Shown: positions 7,580-17,913, counted from the first letter of the stretch. The stretch: 34,250 nt of DNA from Flammeovirgaceae bacterium (GCA_013204595.1 JABMNK010000008.1:1-34250); one strand, 5' to 3'. The notes: generated by a model not told the origin, from the sequence alone. Numbers and translations are program-made.

Positions 7580-8945
7580 AATCGCCCTTATTAATGTAGT
7601 GGGCTTATCAAAAAGGCTCATTGGAAATGATACGCCCTTTCTTAAAAAATGGTCAGCATCTAAAAACATCTCTTCTATTGAACCTGTATTGCCTGCGGTC
7701 ACCTGTAGCGTGCAGACCACTTATTTGACAGGTAAATGGCCAAATGAACATGGCATAGTCGCCAATGGTTGGTTTTTTAAAGAATTGCAAGAAATCAAGC
7801 TTTGGAAGCAATCCAATAAACTAGTGCAAAGTGAAAGTATTTGGGACTATGCAAAAAAAATGAATCCCGCATTTACCTGTGCTAATATGTTTTGGTGGTA
7901 CAATATGTATTCTAGTGTGGACTATGCTGTCACGCCAAGACCCCAATACAGGGCAAATGGATTAAAAATACCTGACTGCTATTCAGCTCCAGCAAATCTG
8001 AGAGATCGACTTCAACAAGTATTAGGCACTTTTCCGCTATTTGATTTTTGGGGACCTAAAACTTCTATAAAATCCAGTAAATGGATTGCAGATGCGTCAA
8101 AATTGGTCTTTGACTGGCACCGTCCAGATCTCTTATTGGTTTATTTACCTCATTTAGATTACGTACTACAGAAATCCGGGCATGAGCAAACGCCTCTAAA
8201 AAAAGATTTACTTGAAATTGATAAGGTCTGTGAGCGTCTGATTCTATCCTTAGAGGCCCAAGGAGTTCAAGTCAATATCATCTCAGAATATGGTATTACC
8301 GATGTATCCACTCCTGTTCATATCAATCGGATCTTAAGAGAAATGGGTATGATCTCGGTTAGAAAAGAAAATGGCTTAGAGTTGTTGGATCCCGGTACTT
8401 CTAAAGCCTTTGCACTAGCGGATCATCAAGTTGCCCATATTTACATCAACGACGCCACTCAAAAAGCGTTTATTAAAGAAGAATTATCCAATCATCCCGG
8501 CATAGAATGGGTATTAGATGAAACTGGTCAAAAAGAACATCACTTAGATCATGAGAGATCAGGAGATCTTGTCATCGTTGCCAAAAAAGATCATTGGTTT
8601 ACGTATTATTATTGGTTAGATGATACCAAAGCGCCTGACTATGCACGAACCGTGGCCATTCATGATAAACCAGGTTATGATCCTGTTGAAATGTTTTTGG
8701 ACCCCAATAAAAAACTAATAATTCCAAGGATCGCTCTTAAACTAATCGCCAAAAAAATAGGATTTAGAACGCTTATGGATATCATACCTCTAGACGCCAG
8801 TTTAGTGAAAGGATCCCATGGCCGTATTCAATTAGAAGATAAAGACAAGGCCATTTTTATTGGCCATCAAGTCAATAGCAATGCGCTGTCACCTACAGAA
8901 ATAAAGAACACGCTGTTAACGCAAATCTTTGGTACACCTAAATAG
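7572..8945 (+). CDS. eboF: EboF, alkaline-phosphatase-superfamily protein
   Basis: The 457-residue protein resembles the nucleotide pyrophosphatase/phosphodiesterase branch of the alkaline phosphatase superfamily. The likely nucleophile is T44 in P-A-V-T-C, followed by the family pattern T-T-Y-L-T-G-K-W-P-N-E-H-G. D196 and H204 resemble one metal site, and a late K-G-S-H-G histidine is present. The first metal Asp (usual V-D-G-L) is replaced by Val (V-V-G-L), and the usual D-H-G is E-Y-G at 239-241, so the metal site is altered. No signal peptide is seen. It is the last ebo gene, and a gene on the opposite strand ends 88 bp beyond its stop. Confidence 0.85.
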   Translation: MNKIALINVVGLSKRLIGNDTPFLKKWSASKNISSIEPVLPAVTCSVQTTYLTGKWPNEHGIVANGWFFKELQEIKLWKQSNKLVQSESIWDYAKKMNPAFTCANMFWWYNMYSSVDYAVTPRPQYRANGLKIPDCYSAPANLRDRLQQVLGTFPLFDFWGPKTSIKSSKWIADASKLVFDWHRPDLLLVYLPHLDYVLQKSGHEQTPLKKDLLEIDKVCERLILSLEAQGVQVNIISEYGITDVSTPVHINRILREMGMISVRKENGLELLDPGTSKAFALADHQVAHIYINDATQKAFIKEELSNHPGIEWVLDETGQKEHHLDHERSGDLVIVAKKDHWFTYYYWLDDTKAPDYARTVAIHDKPGYDPVEMFLDPNKKLIIPRIALKLIAKKIGFRTLMDIIPLDASLVKGSHGRIQLEDKDKAIFIGHQVNSNALSPTEIKNTLLTQIFGTPK

Positions 8946-9033
8946 CTCAAGTCTATTTAATTGATCACAAACAAGCATCATCTGAACAGGTAACTATCCA
9001 TTTTGGCAAATAACATTAAATATGGCTTGGTTG

Positions 9034-12000
9034 TTACTTCCAGTTGATGACCGTTTCTCCTTGAGCTACTATCAATTCATTAAGTCGAGCGCCTTCATTA
9101 GTGATAACTGCGTCAAATTTTTTGAGCTGCGTAGTCAATTCTAAACTAAGTTCGTCAAACACATTATACGCTGCATCAGTTGGTTTGGCTTGACCTGTTT
9201 CAACACTTCTTCTTAAAGAAGCCAATCTATTATTCAACTTAATAGGGAAGTTGAGAGGGTCCTGGTTACTCTGATTCTTCACTTGATATAAATCCTCTTC
9301 TATGATAGTTATTTTTCTAACTATATCAGTGGCCAGTTCTTTTACATTATTATTGTTATTGACATTGGTAACCTCTTCTAGTTGAGTTCTGATGCTTCTT
9401 ATGGCTATTACCGTCTCATTGGCAATACTTGTATTATTCTTTATTTTCATGGCAAGATCGAACTGAGCTTGCACGTCAGAAGCCGTGATTCTAGTTAAAT
9501 TGGGATCCATCACTACTTTAAAGTTCACTGTATGAGAATTCTCCCCTACGGTGATTTTGGCTTGATAATCTCCCGTCGGTGCCAATGGACCAACTTGAGG
9601 TCGACCGCTCCAAATAATCATACCGTCAAAAGAGGTAGCCCCTGGATAACGTAAATCCCAATTAAAAGAATTTAAGCCTTTCGCTGTAGTTGGAACAGAA
9701 CTTCCTCCACGCATCCATCTAGGTTGGTCATTATCCGACTTAGGTTGCTTTTTAACACCTTTAAAAGTATTGATCAAATCTCCTTTTTCATCTAAGATCT
9801 CAAAGGTGATACTGTCCACTTCCTCGGCCAAATAATATTGAATTTGTGCTGTATAAATTCCACGAATGGCATTGGCTGGCTGGAATAGTTTTACTTTCTC
9901 GGAGGGCTTAATATCTAAGGCTTTTCGTAAAGGAGCTATATCATCTAAAATCCAAAAGCCGCGCCCATGAGAACCTAGTACAATATCATTGTCTCTAAGT
10001 ACTAAATCTCTTATTGGTGTATCTGGTAGGTTGAGTTGTAACGATTGCCAATTAGCACCATCATTAAAAGAAACATAGACACCATGTTCTGTCGCCAAAT
10101 AGAGCAACCCTTCCTTTTGTAAATCCTCCCGTATTGCCCTGGCAAAATGACCCGATTTAATTCCTGAAATAATCTTAACCCATGTTTTTCCAAAATCATT
10201 TGTTTTAAAAACGTAAGGTTCTCGATCATCAACTTGATACCTATTGGCCGTTAAGTACAAAGTTCCAGGATGAAACTTACTTTCCTCTATGATACTGACG
10301 CGTGAAAATTTAGGTAATTCTTTCGGGGTGATGTCTTGCCATTTTTTTCCACCATCTCTAGTTATATGTACCATGCCATCATCAGAACCCGCCCATATAG
10401 TATTCACATCATGATTAGACGGAGCTAACGCAAATACAGTCGCATAGATTTCAGGGCCATTCATGTCTTTAGTAATTATACCTCCTGTGGGGCCTAATGT
10501 TTGCGGATCTGCATAAGTCAAATCTGGACTGATTTTCTCCCATGTCTGCCCATCATTAGTTGTTTTCCAAACATGTTGAGAACAGGTGTACATGGTATTG
10601 GGATCTTTAGGGGAAAACATGATGGGGAATGTCCATTGCCATCTTTCCGGCAAGGCGCTAGAAGGTTCTCCTGAGAAAAATCTAGGATATACTTGAATAT
10701 CACGGATTTGGCCTGATTTTCGATTATACCTGGTCAAAAGGGCTCCCTGACTTCCTGAATAAAAAACATCTGGATCCGTGGGGCTTTGTGTAATCCAACC
10801 ACTTTCTCCACCCCCGACCGCATAATACCAACCATGATTAGGCCCTCTCGCTTGCATTTGTTCCCAACCTTCTGATGCCATTGCCAAAGTACTATTGTCT
10901 TGCTGAGCACCTGCCACATGATATGGCACATCGCTGGTGGTCATCACATGATAAAACTGTGTAGTTGTATAATCTTCTTCTGTCCAAGTTTGACCTCCAT
11001 TGATAGAGACGATTGCTCCACCGTCATTGGAACTAATCATTCTTTTGGGATCGTTTGGGTCAATCCATAGATCGTGATTATCTCCATGTGGGACTTTAAT
11101 CTCTTCATCAAAGGTTACTCCACCGTCTGTAGACTTCCAAAACTGAACATTTAAACCATAGACTATCTCTCGATCAAATGGATCCGCAACAAGTCTTGAG
11201 TAATAGAAGGCTCTTTGTCTCAAATTCCTACTGCTATTAGTTCTTGTCCAAGTCCAACCGGCATCATCTGATCTAAAGACACCTCCTTCAGTGGCTTCAA
11301 CCACCGCCCAAACCCTATTAGGATCAGCAGGAGAAACGGTAATCCCTATTTTTCCAATCGGCCCCTCAGGCATTCCTGGATTATGCGTGAGTTCAATCCA
11401 AGTATCTCCGCCATCCAAGGATTTAAAAAGTTTACTATCAGGGCCGCCGCCCCACATTTTCCACGCCTTTCGGTAAACCTGCCAAGTCGATGCGTACAAA
11501 ACTTTCGGATTTGATCGGTCTATAACCAAGTCTACGGCACCGGCGGAATCACTTACAAAAAGTACTTTTTTCCAATTATTCCCTCCATCTATAGACCGGA
11601 AAACACCCCTCTCTTCATTGGGCCCATAAGGGTGTCCAAGCGCTGCCACATATACAATATTGGGATTAGTTGGATGTACACGGATTCTAGAGATGGCCTG
11701 CGTTTCTTTGAGACCAAGGTCACGCCAAGTTTTACCACCGTCGACAGATTTATAAACGCCATCTCCTTGTGTAATGCTACCACGAAGCTGCGTTTCGCCT
11801 CCACCAATATAAACAATATCTGGATTGGTTTCGGCCACCGCCACTGCCCCAATACTTGAAGAACTAATTTGTCCATCCGTCACAGGAAACCACTCATTTC
11901 CACCATCAATAGTTTTCCATAAACCTCCTCCTGTCGCTCCAAAATAATATTCATTTGGTCTTCCCGGACTGCCCATTGAGCTTAACGATCTTCCTCCACG

Positions 12001-12150
12001 ATCAGGTCCAATATTGCGCCATTGAAAACTTTTATAAAAATCCGGATTAACAGGAATTTGACTACTTTGAGCATTCAAATTTTCCTGACTAAAAAAACAA
12101 ACAAATACACCAATTAAAGCAAAGATTTTAGGCGAGACTTTCATTTTCAA
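9034..12150 (-). CDS. Secreted Asp-box beta-propeller protein (sortilin/VPS10-like)
   Basis: The 1038-residue product begins with a signal peptide (K-M-K-V-S-P-K, hydrophobic run, cleavage near N-A-Q, residue 28). About eleven Asp-box repeats of the form S/T-x-D/N-x-G-x-x-W follow across residues about 75-700 (for example K-T-I-D-G-G-N-E-W, K-S-V-D-G-G-K-T-W, R-S-D-D-A-G-W-T-W), the hallmark of BNR/sortilin ten-bladed propellers. After the propeller comes a beta-sandwich-like segment and a helical C-terminus. Such exported proteins are frequent in Bacteroidota; ligand and activity are unknown. No T9SS tail is seen, so it probably stays in the periplasm or outer membrane. It converges with eboF. 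Confidence 0.85.
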   Translation of the reverse strand: MKMKVSPKIFALIGVFVCFFSQENLNAQSSQIPVNPDFYKSFQWRNIGPDRGGRSLSSMGSPGRPNEYYFGATGGGLWKTIDGGNEWFPVTDGQISSSSIGAVAVAETNPDIVYIGGGETQLRGSITQGDGVYKSVDGGKTWRDLGLKETQAISRIRVHPTNPNIVYVAALGHPYGPNEERGVFRSIDGGNNWKKVLFVSDSAGAVDLVIDRSNPKVLYASTWQVYRKAWKMWGGGPDSKLFKSLDGGDTWIELTHNPGMPEGPIGKIGITVSPADPNRVWAVVEATEGGVFRSDDAGWTWTRTNSSRNLRQRAFYYSRLVADPFDREIVYGLNVQFWKSTDGGVTFDEEIKVPHGDNHDLWIDPNDPKRMISSNDGGAIVSINGGQTWTEEDYTTTQFYHVMTTSDVPYHVAGAQQDNSTLAMASEGWEQMQARGPNHGWYYAVGGGESGWITQSPTDPDVFYSGSQGALLTRYNRKSGQIRDIQVYPRFFSGEPSSALPERWQWTFPIMFSPKDPNTMYTCSQHVWKTTNDGQTWEKISPDLTYADPQTLGPTGGIITKDMNGPEIYATVFALAPSNHDVNTIWAGSDDGMVHITRDGGKKWQDITPKELPKFSRVSIIEESKFHPGTLYLTANRYQVDDREPYVFKTNDFGKTWVKIISGIKSGHFARAIREDLQKEGLLYLATEHGVYVSFNDGANWQSLQLNLPDTPIRDLVLRDNDIVLGSHGRGFWILDDIAPLRKALDIKPSEKVKLFQPANAIRGIYTAQIQYYLAEEVDSITFEILDEKGDLINTFKGVKKQPKSDNDQPRWMRGGSSVPTTAKGLNSFNWDLRYPGATSFDGMIIWSGRPQVGPLAPTGDYQAKITVGENSHTVNFKVVMDPNLTRITASDVQAQFDLAMKIKNNTSIANETVIAIRSIRTQLEEVTNVNNNNNVKELATDIVRKITIIEEDLYQVKNQSNQDPLNFPIKLNNRLASLRRSVETGQAKPTDAAYNVFDELSLELTTQLKKFDAVITNEGARLNELIVAQGETVINWK

Positions 12151-12698
12151 TAAGGTTTAAATTATGACAGAATTCAAAATTTAATTTAATCAATTTGAAT
12201 TTAATCTTAAAGACTATTTTATGCTAACGGTATAATATCCATACATTATTTTGTCAATTATAACATTTTATACCGCTCAGATTCAATAAAAAATAGTTAC
12301 CAAGCTGCGACTATTGAGGATCGTAAAACCTAACTGAACCATACATAACGTTTCAAAAGTGGTTTAAACTTCTCAGTTTTTGAGACCCTGATAAAATAAC
12401 TACTTCAGACCTAAGCCTGATAAATTATTCTAACCATTAGCCATAATTGAAAACAGTAAGTAGCAAACGGCCTAATTTAACGACTTGTAAATGGGTTACG
12501 TCACATCTGACCTATCCTGAAGATTTTCAGTACAATAAGTCGATCTCCTTATTCAAGTGGAGGAAACGAATCCCCATCCCTTAAATGTCTAAAAAAAAAC
12601 TTTTTATCAATTTTTATCGCTTAGCGCCCCTACTAAGGTAGCATGCCGCGTATTTTATGCCCTTCTAACTTCAATCGTTTACCCTACAACTATAAAAA
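12151..12698. other. 548-bp gap between two secreted-protein genes
   Basis: Both flanking genes run leftward, so this gap should hold the promoter of the propeller gene and the end of the protease transcript. I found no exact TAnnTTTG element, no strong hairpin with a T-tract and no plausible coding frame. The sequence near 12580-12610 has A and T runs but no pairing stem. Confidence 0.3.
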
Positions 12699-15600
12699 TT
12701 ACTTTTTTAATATTTTGGCCTTGACTTTGCGTCCCGATTTGTCTGAAGCTTCTAGAAGATAAGTCCCCACTTTTAATTGATTGATATTTAAACTAGGCAT
12801 ATAGGATTGCATTATTTTTTTACCTGATAAATCATAGATAGTCAATTCATAAAAGTCGATCATTTCTAAACTGATCATTCCTGTGGTTGGATTGGGGTAA
12901 ATGGCTATTTCAACTATCTCCCCGATTCCTAACAAGTCCTCACTGATCAATGTAATGGTAACATCACCATCATTGTAAGTCACATTTTCTGTTTCAAAAA
13001 TTATATTTAACGATTCATCTATTTCATAATCATCATCATCTACAGAAAAAATGGTCAATGTATTAAGGATACTACCTGCTGGAATATTGACAGTCGTACC
13101 TAATGATGAATAATCAGCAATTGATTCTGCCGTTCCGGATAACCCAAGGTTAATTCCAGCAGTAGCACCACTCGTGGTAGATAAACTAAAGGTCAGCGTG
13201 ACACTGTCACCTTCATTTATCGATAATTTATCCGCTGTAATAGTCAATATAGGTGCCTCATCAATGTTTATAATAGTTAATTCAAGACCTGATTGAAACT
13301 CCGAAGTGGCATTGGTTAAATCAGCAATACTTACTGACACATTCTTATCCAATTCATATAGATTATTTTGATTGACACGAATCATCATTGACGAGATCGT
13401 ATCACCAGCCGGAATGGTCATGACATCCAGAACGTCATAGTCAATTCCTTTTTGAGCAGTTCCAGTATAAGTTAATCCTATCTCGGTTACTTCATCACTT
13501 AAGCGCGAAATTTTGGCATTAAATTGAATTGAATCACCCTCATTTACCGATGTATTTTCCGCATGTAAGCTCAGTATTGGAAGCGGATCATTATTGACAA
13601 TCAGCAACGATATTATATTTTTCGCTGATGCAGTAGCGTAGATAATACTCGACATGGTTACAGAAAGATTTTTATCTATCAAACTGTAAATCTCGTTATC
13701 CAAAGCACTAACCCAGGCAAATCCTACAGTATCCCCAGGTATAATAATCACTTGGGATTCTAAGCTATAATCCGTATCCAAAACAGCAGATCCAGAACCG
13801 GACAAACCAACTATGACGGTGTCTGCGCTAAGTTGAGACAATAAGACATGTACTTTAATTGAGTCCCCCTCTAATAACTTTGTGGTGTCGGTAGTTAATG
13901 AAATGGCAGGAAGCTCCGATGGACATGTATCCCATTCAACCGTACGACCTCCATAGAGCTGATTCTCCAACAATCCAGTAACCTCCAAAGTCCTGAAATA
14001 CCAATCAACTGTAAAAACGCCTGTGGTGGGGACGTTACAAGAAGCTGCTTCCCCATTAAAATCTTCATACTCAGTGCCACTAACAAACGGGATGCCTCTG
14101 ATGAAAATAAACTTGTAATCCCCCCTTGCCATGCTAATGGTTGATGTCCAAATGGCATCCCCATCAGTATCTGTCATTGAATTACAATTAGCACAATAGT
14201 TATCCCATCCACCATAGATGTAAGGTGTTTGTGTGCCTGGATAATTGGTGAGATCTAGAGAAAAACTTACATTGACCAGGTCAAATCGCTCGTCTCCGCC
14301 ACTCACATTAAAACTGACCAGACCATTCGACTCAGTAATTCCTGTAATTTCAATTCCAGATGCAGCCAGATCATATGTGTTTGAATTAGGAAAAGAACTA
14401 CCAGTAAACGAATCATTAACAGAGCTTCCTGGATAAAGATCCCCAGCATCTGCTCCAGCATCCTTCGTATTTAAATGACCCAATCCATCCGCTTGTTCTA
14501 AATCCACCCATCTATGATTTTCATCGCTATTAGTCGATAGATTGTCATCTATATGCCAGATAGCTAAACCAGATCCAGCTAAATAAGCATCTTGATCTGT
14601 TTTTTGTCTGTTCTCTAATAAAAAGTATTCTTTAGATATAGACGTATTAATCTTATAGACCATTGTGGTAGCCGTTGATGAAGTTAATGAATAAGTTCCA
14701 CTAGAAACTTTCAGCGGGGTGGCCCATTCTAAGGAAACCCTGCTCCAAGCCGACATAAAACCAGGGATTTTCTCACCACCTAGCCAGCCACCACCACCCA
14801 TCAAACCCCAGCTCCCAATGCCTGCTGAAGTATAATCGGTGTCATATAAATCAGGCAAACCCAGTCCATGACCAAATTCATGACAAAAAACGCCAATGCC
14901 TACAATGTCTCCTGCGCCATTATTTGCCCAACCACGTCTTTCAGGATTAATCATATAATCACTAATGTACACGTCGTCATAAAACCTGTAATAACTAGAG
15001 CCTAATCCAGCGCGATGGCTCCAAACATATTCATTTTGACTTCCTTCCTCCGCACCATTTCCTGCATGAACGACAATTACGCCATCCACATAACCATCTG
15101 CATCGTTATCATAATTTGCGAAATCAATCCCTGCATTTTCTGCGGCATCCACAGCCTCTCTAACCAACCCACGAGATCTGTCATATCCATTTTGATTTCC
15201 ATAGTACGCATAAGCACTATCAGCCCTATACCAGCCAACTACATCTGCATTAACATCTAATTTGTTATCCGAAACTTTCAAAAAATAGTCCCTGAAACTA
15301 CCCGTACCATTGTAGTTTTCTTGATTCATAAAGCTTTCAAAGTCAGCAACAGTATGTGTTGCTGGCAAATCGGGATAATCAATTAATAAGACCAATACTT
15401 TATGAGTTCCTAGTTTGGGAAATGCCAGATCAATAGTTGTCTCATCCGATTCTAACGCATCTTGATTTCTAGTATTAGAAAATGATTCCCTATTAGCAGT
15501 AGCCTGTAAGTGCTTAGTTTGCGTACTGAGAAAAGTTTCAACGTCAGGCGTTTTATGATGCTCCCCCGCCAAAAACCCTGAGGGAACCAACCGACCCTGA

Positions 15601-15842
15601 ATGAGACGCGCATATTCATAAAAATTATAATTGTTTTTTACTATGCTGTAACCGTCCTGCGTTTCGACATGATTATTTAGCATAGTCCCTTTGGCTATCA
15701 CTCGAATTTTAGTATTGTCGGGCTGAGTGATCTCAATAGGGTAAGGTGATGCGGGACAATCTGAAGACAGCAATTGTGACTCTGCTTTATAGAAAAATAA
15801 CAGGAACATTAGTAGCAAAAATGATAATGTTAGTTTCATCAA
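12699..15842 (-). CDS. Secreted M6-family metalloprotease with Calx-beta repeats and T9SS tail
   Basis: The 1047-residue protein has a signal peptide (residues about 1-22), a propeptide-like region, and an M6 (immune inhibitor A-like) catalytic domain with the zinc motif H321-E-F-G-H325-G-L-G-L-P-D331 followed by the conserved G-S-W-G-L-M-G segment. After it come a beta-rich segment (about 515-640) and three consecutive Calx-beta-like repeats (about 640-960, each with an N/L-E-G-D-S-I/V strand). The last about 75 residues (I-Y-P-N-P-T-T-G start, Y-L-L-E near the end, K-x-L-K-K finish) form a type A T9SS sorting domain. It should be exported through the outer membrane and cleaved or anchored at the surface. 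Confidence 0.92.
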   Translation of the reverse strand: MMKLTLSFLLLMFLLFFYKAESQLLSSDCPASPYPIEITQPDNTKIRVIAKGTMLNNHVETQDGYSIVKNNYNFYEYARLIQGRLVPSGFLAGEHHKTPDVETFLSTQTKHLQATANRESFSNTRNQDALESDETTIDLAFPKLGTHKVLVLLIDYPDLPATHTVADFESFMNQENYNGTGSFRDYFLKVSDNKLDVNADVVGWYRADSAYAYYGNQNGYDRSRGLVREAVDAAENAGIDFANYDNDADGYVDGVIVVHAGNGAEEGSQNEYVWSHRAGLGSSYYRFYDDVYISDYMINPERRGWANNGAGDIVGIGVFCHEFGHGLGLPDLYDTDYTSAGIGSWGLMGGGGWLGGEKIPGFMSAWSRVSLEWATPLKVSSGTYSLTSSTATTMVYKINTSISKEYFLLENRQKTDQDAYLAGSGLAIWHIDDNLSTNSDENHRWVDLEQADGLGHLNTKDAGADAGDLYPGSSVNDSFTGSSFPNSNTYDLAASGIEITGITESNGLVSFNVSGGDERFDLVNVSFSLDLTNYPGTQTPYIYGGWDNYCANCNSMTDTDGDAIWTSTISMARGDYKFIFIRGIPFVSGTEYEDFNGEAASCNVPTTGVFTVDWYFRTLEVTGLLENQLYGGRTVEWDTCPSELPAISLTTDTTKLLEGDSIKVHVLLSQLSADTVIVGLSGSGSAVLDTDYSLESQVIIIPGDTVGFAWVSALDNEIYSLIDKNLSVTMSSIIYATASAKNIISLLIVNNDPLPILSLHAENTSVNEGDSIQFNAKISRLSDEVTEIGLTYTGTAQKGIDYDVLDVMTIPAGDTISSMMIRVNQNNLYELDKNVSVSIADLTNATSEFQSGLELTIINIDEAPILTITADKLSINEGDSVTLTFSLSTTSGATAGINLGLSGTAESIADYSSLGTTVNIPAGSILNTLTIFSVDDDDYEIDESLNIIFETENVTYNDGDVTITLISEDLLGIGEIVEIAIYPNPTTGMISLEMIDFYELTIYDLSGKKIMQSYMPSLNINQLKVGTYLLEASDKSGRKVKAKILKK

Positions 15843-15861
15843 GTAATTGAGTAGGTTTAAG

Positions 15862-15869
15862 CAAATATA
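15862..15869 (-). promoter_or_regulatory. -7 promoter element of the M6 protease gene
   Basis: On the minus strand this reads TATATTTG, an exact TAnnTTTG match, 20 bp ahead of the protease start codon. The -33 element is not obvious. Confidence 0.5.
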
Positions 15870-16461
15870 ATGAATTACACCTTATGTTTAATAATGGCGT
15901 GTTTTCTGAAAAAACATCTGATTAGACTGCTGTTAAGGTACCCTCCGTTGCCTCATACCTGAGGTAGCAACTAGCTTGCAGGTAACGAGACCTCTAGACA
16001 AAAGTCATTCATACTTATTACACACATTTCAATAAACATGATCCCAAGACGATGATTTTAAAGAGTTTTCTTAACTATCGCGATGAAAAAATATTCCAAC
16101 AGGCTGAATGACCATTCTCGGATCAGTAGAGCCAAGAAACTAAGAAGTCGTCGACGGCTCGTGCAACTTGGCTAACGTAAAACATTAGTAATAAAGAATA
16201 ATACTACTTTAATCGTAACGGGTTCTGGTGGCGAATAGCGATCCGAGTTTAGTAATTATATGCCTATTAATAAATGTAACCTACTGTATGGTTCTTTTTA
16301 GATGATTATAATCATCTAAAAAGAAAAAAAAGACAACATAATTAATTCATTATTTTACTGATTAAAAACCGTATTTGTAAAATACAACGAAAAATCAAAA
16401 CAGTTCATTTAAATTACTTCCATAGATCAACAGTTAAAAGTTGAAATTCAAACATATCAAA
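15870..16461. other. Divergent intergenic region with palindromes
   Basis: This 592-bp gap lies between the leftward M6 protease and the rightward M20 gene. No coding frame is convincing. It holds several dyads: GTTGCCTCA...TGAGG...CAAC at about 15948-15973, AGCCAAG...CTTGGCT at about 16132-16174, and the perfect 34-bp palindrome at 16292-16325. A TATTTG core at 16372-16377 is a weak promoter candidate for the M20 gene. Confidence 0.35.
16292..16325. repeat. Perfect 34-bp palindrome
   Basis: The left half TTCTTTTTAGATGATTA (16292-16308) is followed with no spacer by its exact reverse complement (16309-16325). The right arm runs on into a purine-rich tract. It lies 136 bp before the M20 start codon. 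It could be a binding site, a cruciform or a hairpin in a leader RNA. A strong minus-strand terminator is unlikely, because the next gene leftward is transcribed away from it. Confidence 0.6.
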
Positions 16462-17913
16462 ATGAAAAAATTGCTAATACTATCCCTATTGATTGGCTTC
16501 AATAGTTTAACTTCAAATGGTCAGAAAATAGCTAAAGATAAAAAAGAAATCATAGCAGCCCTTGATAGCAAAGAGCCCATATATGCCAATACCGCTTTGA
16601 AGATATGGGAAAAGGCAGAAATAGGCTATCAAGAGTTTGAAAGCTGTGTTTTATTACAAGATCTTCTCAAGGCAGATGGATTCTCCATTCAAACAGGGGT
16701 TGCTGACATTCCTACAAGCTTTATCGCTTCTTATGGCTCTGGAAAACCAGTGATTAGCGTATTGGCAGAATACGACGCACTCCCTGGGGTATCTCAAGAG
16801 GCGGTTCCTTATCTAAAAGAAAGGGAAGATGGTAATCTATCAGGACACGCCTGCGGACATCATCTTTTCGGAACTGGAGCAGTTGCCGCAGCAATAGAGG
16901 TTAAAAACTGGCTACTCAAAACTGGTCATCAAGGTACTATTCGCGTTTATGGGACGCCTGCAGAGGAAGGCGGATCAGGAAAGGTATACATGGCAAGAGA
17001 AGGCTTATTCGACGATGTTGACGCTTCCTTGTATTGGCATCCAGGCAACGAAAATTCGGTAAGAGTTGCTTCCAATCTTGCTATAGCTAGCGTCAAGTTT
17101 CGCTTTAAAGGTATTTCAACTCATGCCGCTGGTGCGCCAGAAAAAGGACGTAGCGCTTTAGACGGTGTAGAAGTTATGGATTATATGATGAACATGATGC
17201 GTGAACATGTGCCCTCTGAAAGTCGCATTCATTATGTTATTACCAAGGGAGGAGAAGCTCCCAACGTAGTCCCCGCTAACGCAGAAGTATATTATTTCTT
17301 CCGCCATCCTGACATGCGCACGGTGAAGGATATTTTAGATCGATCAATTCTAGCCGCACAGGGTGCCGCATTGGGCACTGGAACTATAATGAGTTATGAG
17401 ATGACCGGAGGTTCATTTAATATCTTACCCAATGCGATATTATCAGAAGTTATGCATAAAAACTTAACACTAGTCGGTGGGGTAACCTATACCGAAGAAG
17501 AACATACATTCGCAGAAAAGATAATGACCACCTACAATTCTGAAGACCTTCTTCCTGAAATGGCTTCTAAAGTAGAACCCTTTGTGACTTCTGAAATTGC
17601 CGGTAATTATTCAACCGATGCCGGGGATGTAAGTTGGATTGTTCCTTTGGTAAGTATGTCGGCAGCTACTTGGCCTCCAGGAACACCTGGCCACAGCTGG
17701 CAAGCAGTCGCTGCTGGTGGTACAACACTAGGCATTAAAGGTATGACCGTCGCTTCCAAAACGATGGCCATGACCATTATTGATCTTTTCAATGATCCTA
17801 CGCTAATAGAAAAGGCTAAAATCGAATTAAACCGACGAAGAGGTGATAATTTCAAATATGAACCTATCATAGGTGATCGCGCTCCTGCATTAGATTATGC
17901 AGGAAACCATTAA
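16462..17913 (+). CDS. Exported M20-family amidohydrolase, AbgB-like
   Basis: The product (483 residues from the ATG at 16462) has a signal peptide starting M-K-K-L-L-I-L-S-L-L and ending near S-N-G-Q. Metal-site segments typical of M20 peptidases/amidohydrolases are visible: L-A-E-Y-D-A-L-P-G, G-H-A-C-G-H-H, T-P-A-E-E-G-G-S-G, Y-W-H-P-G-N-E and the late P-G-T-P-G-H-S-W histidine. The overall pattern is closest to aminobenzoyl-glutamate utilisation protein B and related carboxypeptidases, with a dimerisation domain around residues 200-310. It would hydrolyse an amide bond in the periplasm; the substrate is unknown. A TTG start at 16441 is also open but would put seven charged residues ahead of the signal. 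Confidence 0.88.
   Translation: MKKLLILSLLIGFNSLTSNGQKIAKDKKEIIAALDSKEPIYANTALKIWEKAEIGYQEFESCVLLQDLLKADGFSIQTGVADIPTSFIASYGSGKPVISVLAEYDALPGVSQEAVPYLKEREDGNLSGHACGHHLFGTGAVAAAIEVKNWLLKTGHQGTIRVYGTPAEEGGSGKVYMAREGLFDDVDASLYWHPGNENSVRVASNLAIASVKFRFKGISTHAAGAPEKGRSALDGVEVMDYMMNMMREHVPSESRIHYVITKGGEAPNVVPANAEVYYFFRHPDMRTVKDILDRSILAAQGAALGTGTIMSYEMTGGSFNILPNAILSEVMHKNLTLVGGVTYTEEEHTFAEKIMTTYNSEDLLPEMASKVEPFVTSEIAGNYSTDAGDVSWIVPLVSMSAATWPPGTPGHSWQAVAAGGTTLGIKGMTVASKTMAMTIIDLFNDPTLIEKAKIELNRRRGDNFKYEPIIGDRAPALDYAGNH

Noticed and set aside
16441-17913. TTG start for the M20 gene
   Set aside because: The ATG at 16462 opens directly into a standard signal peptide, so the longer form is less likely.
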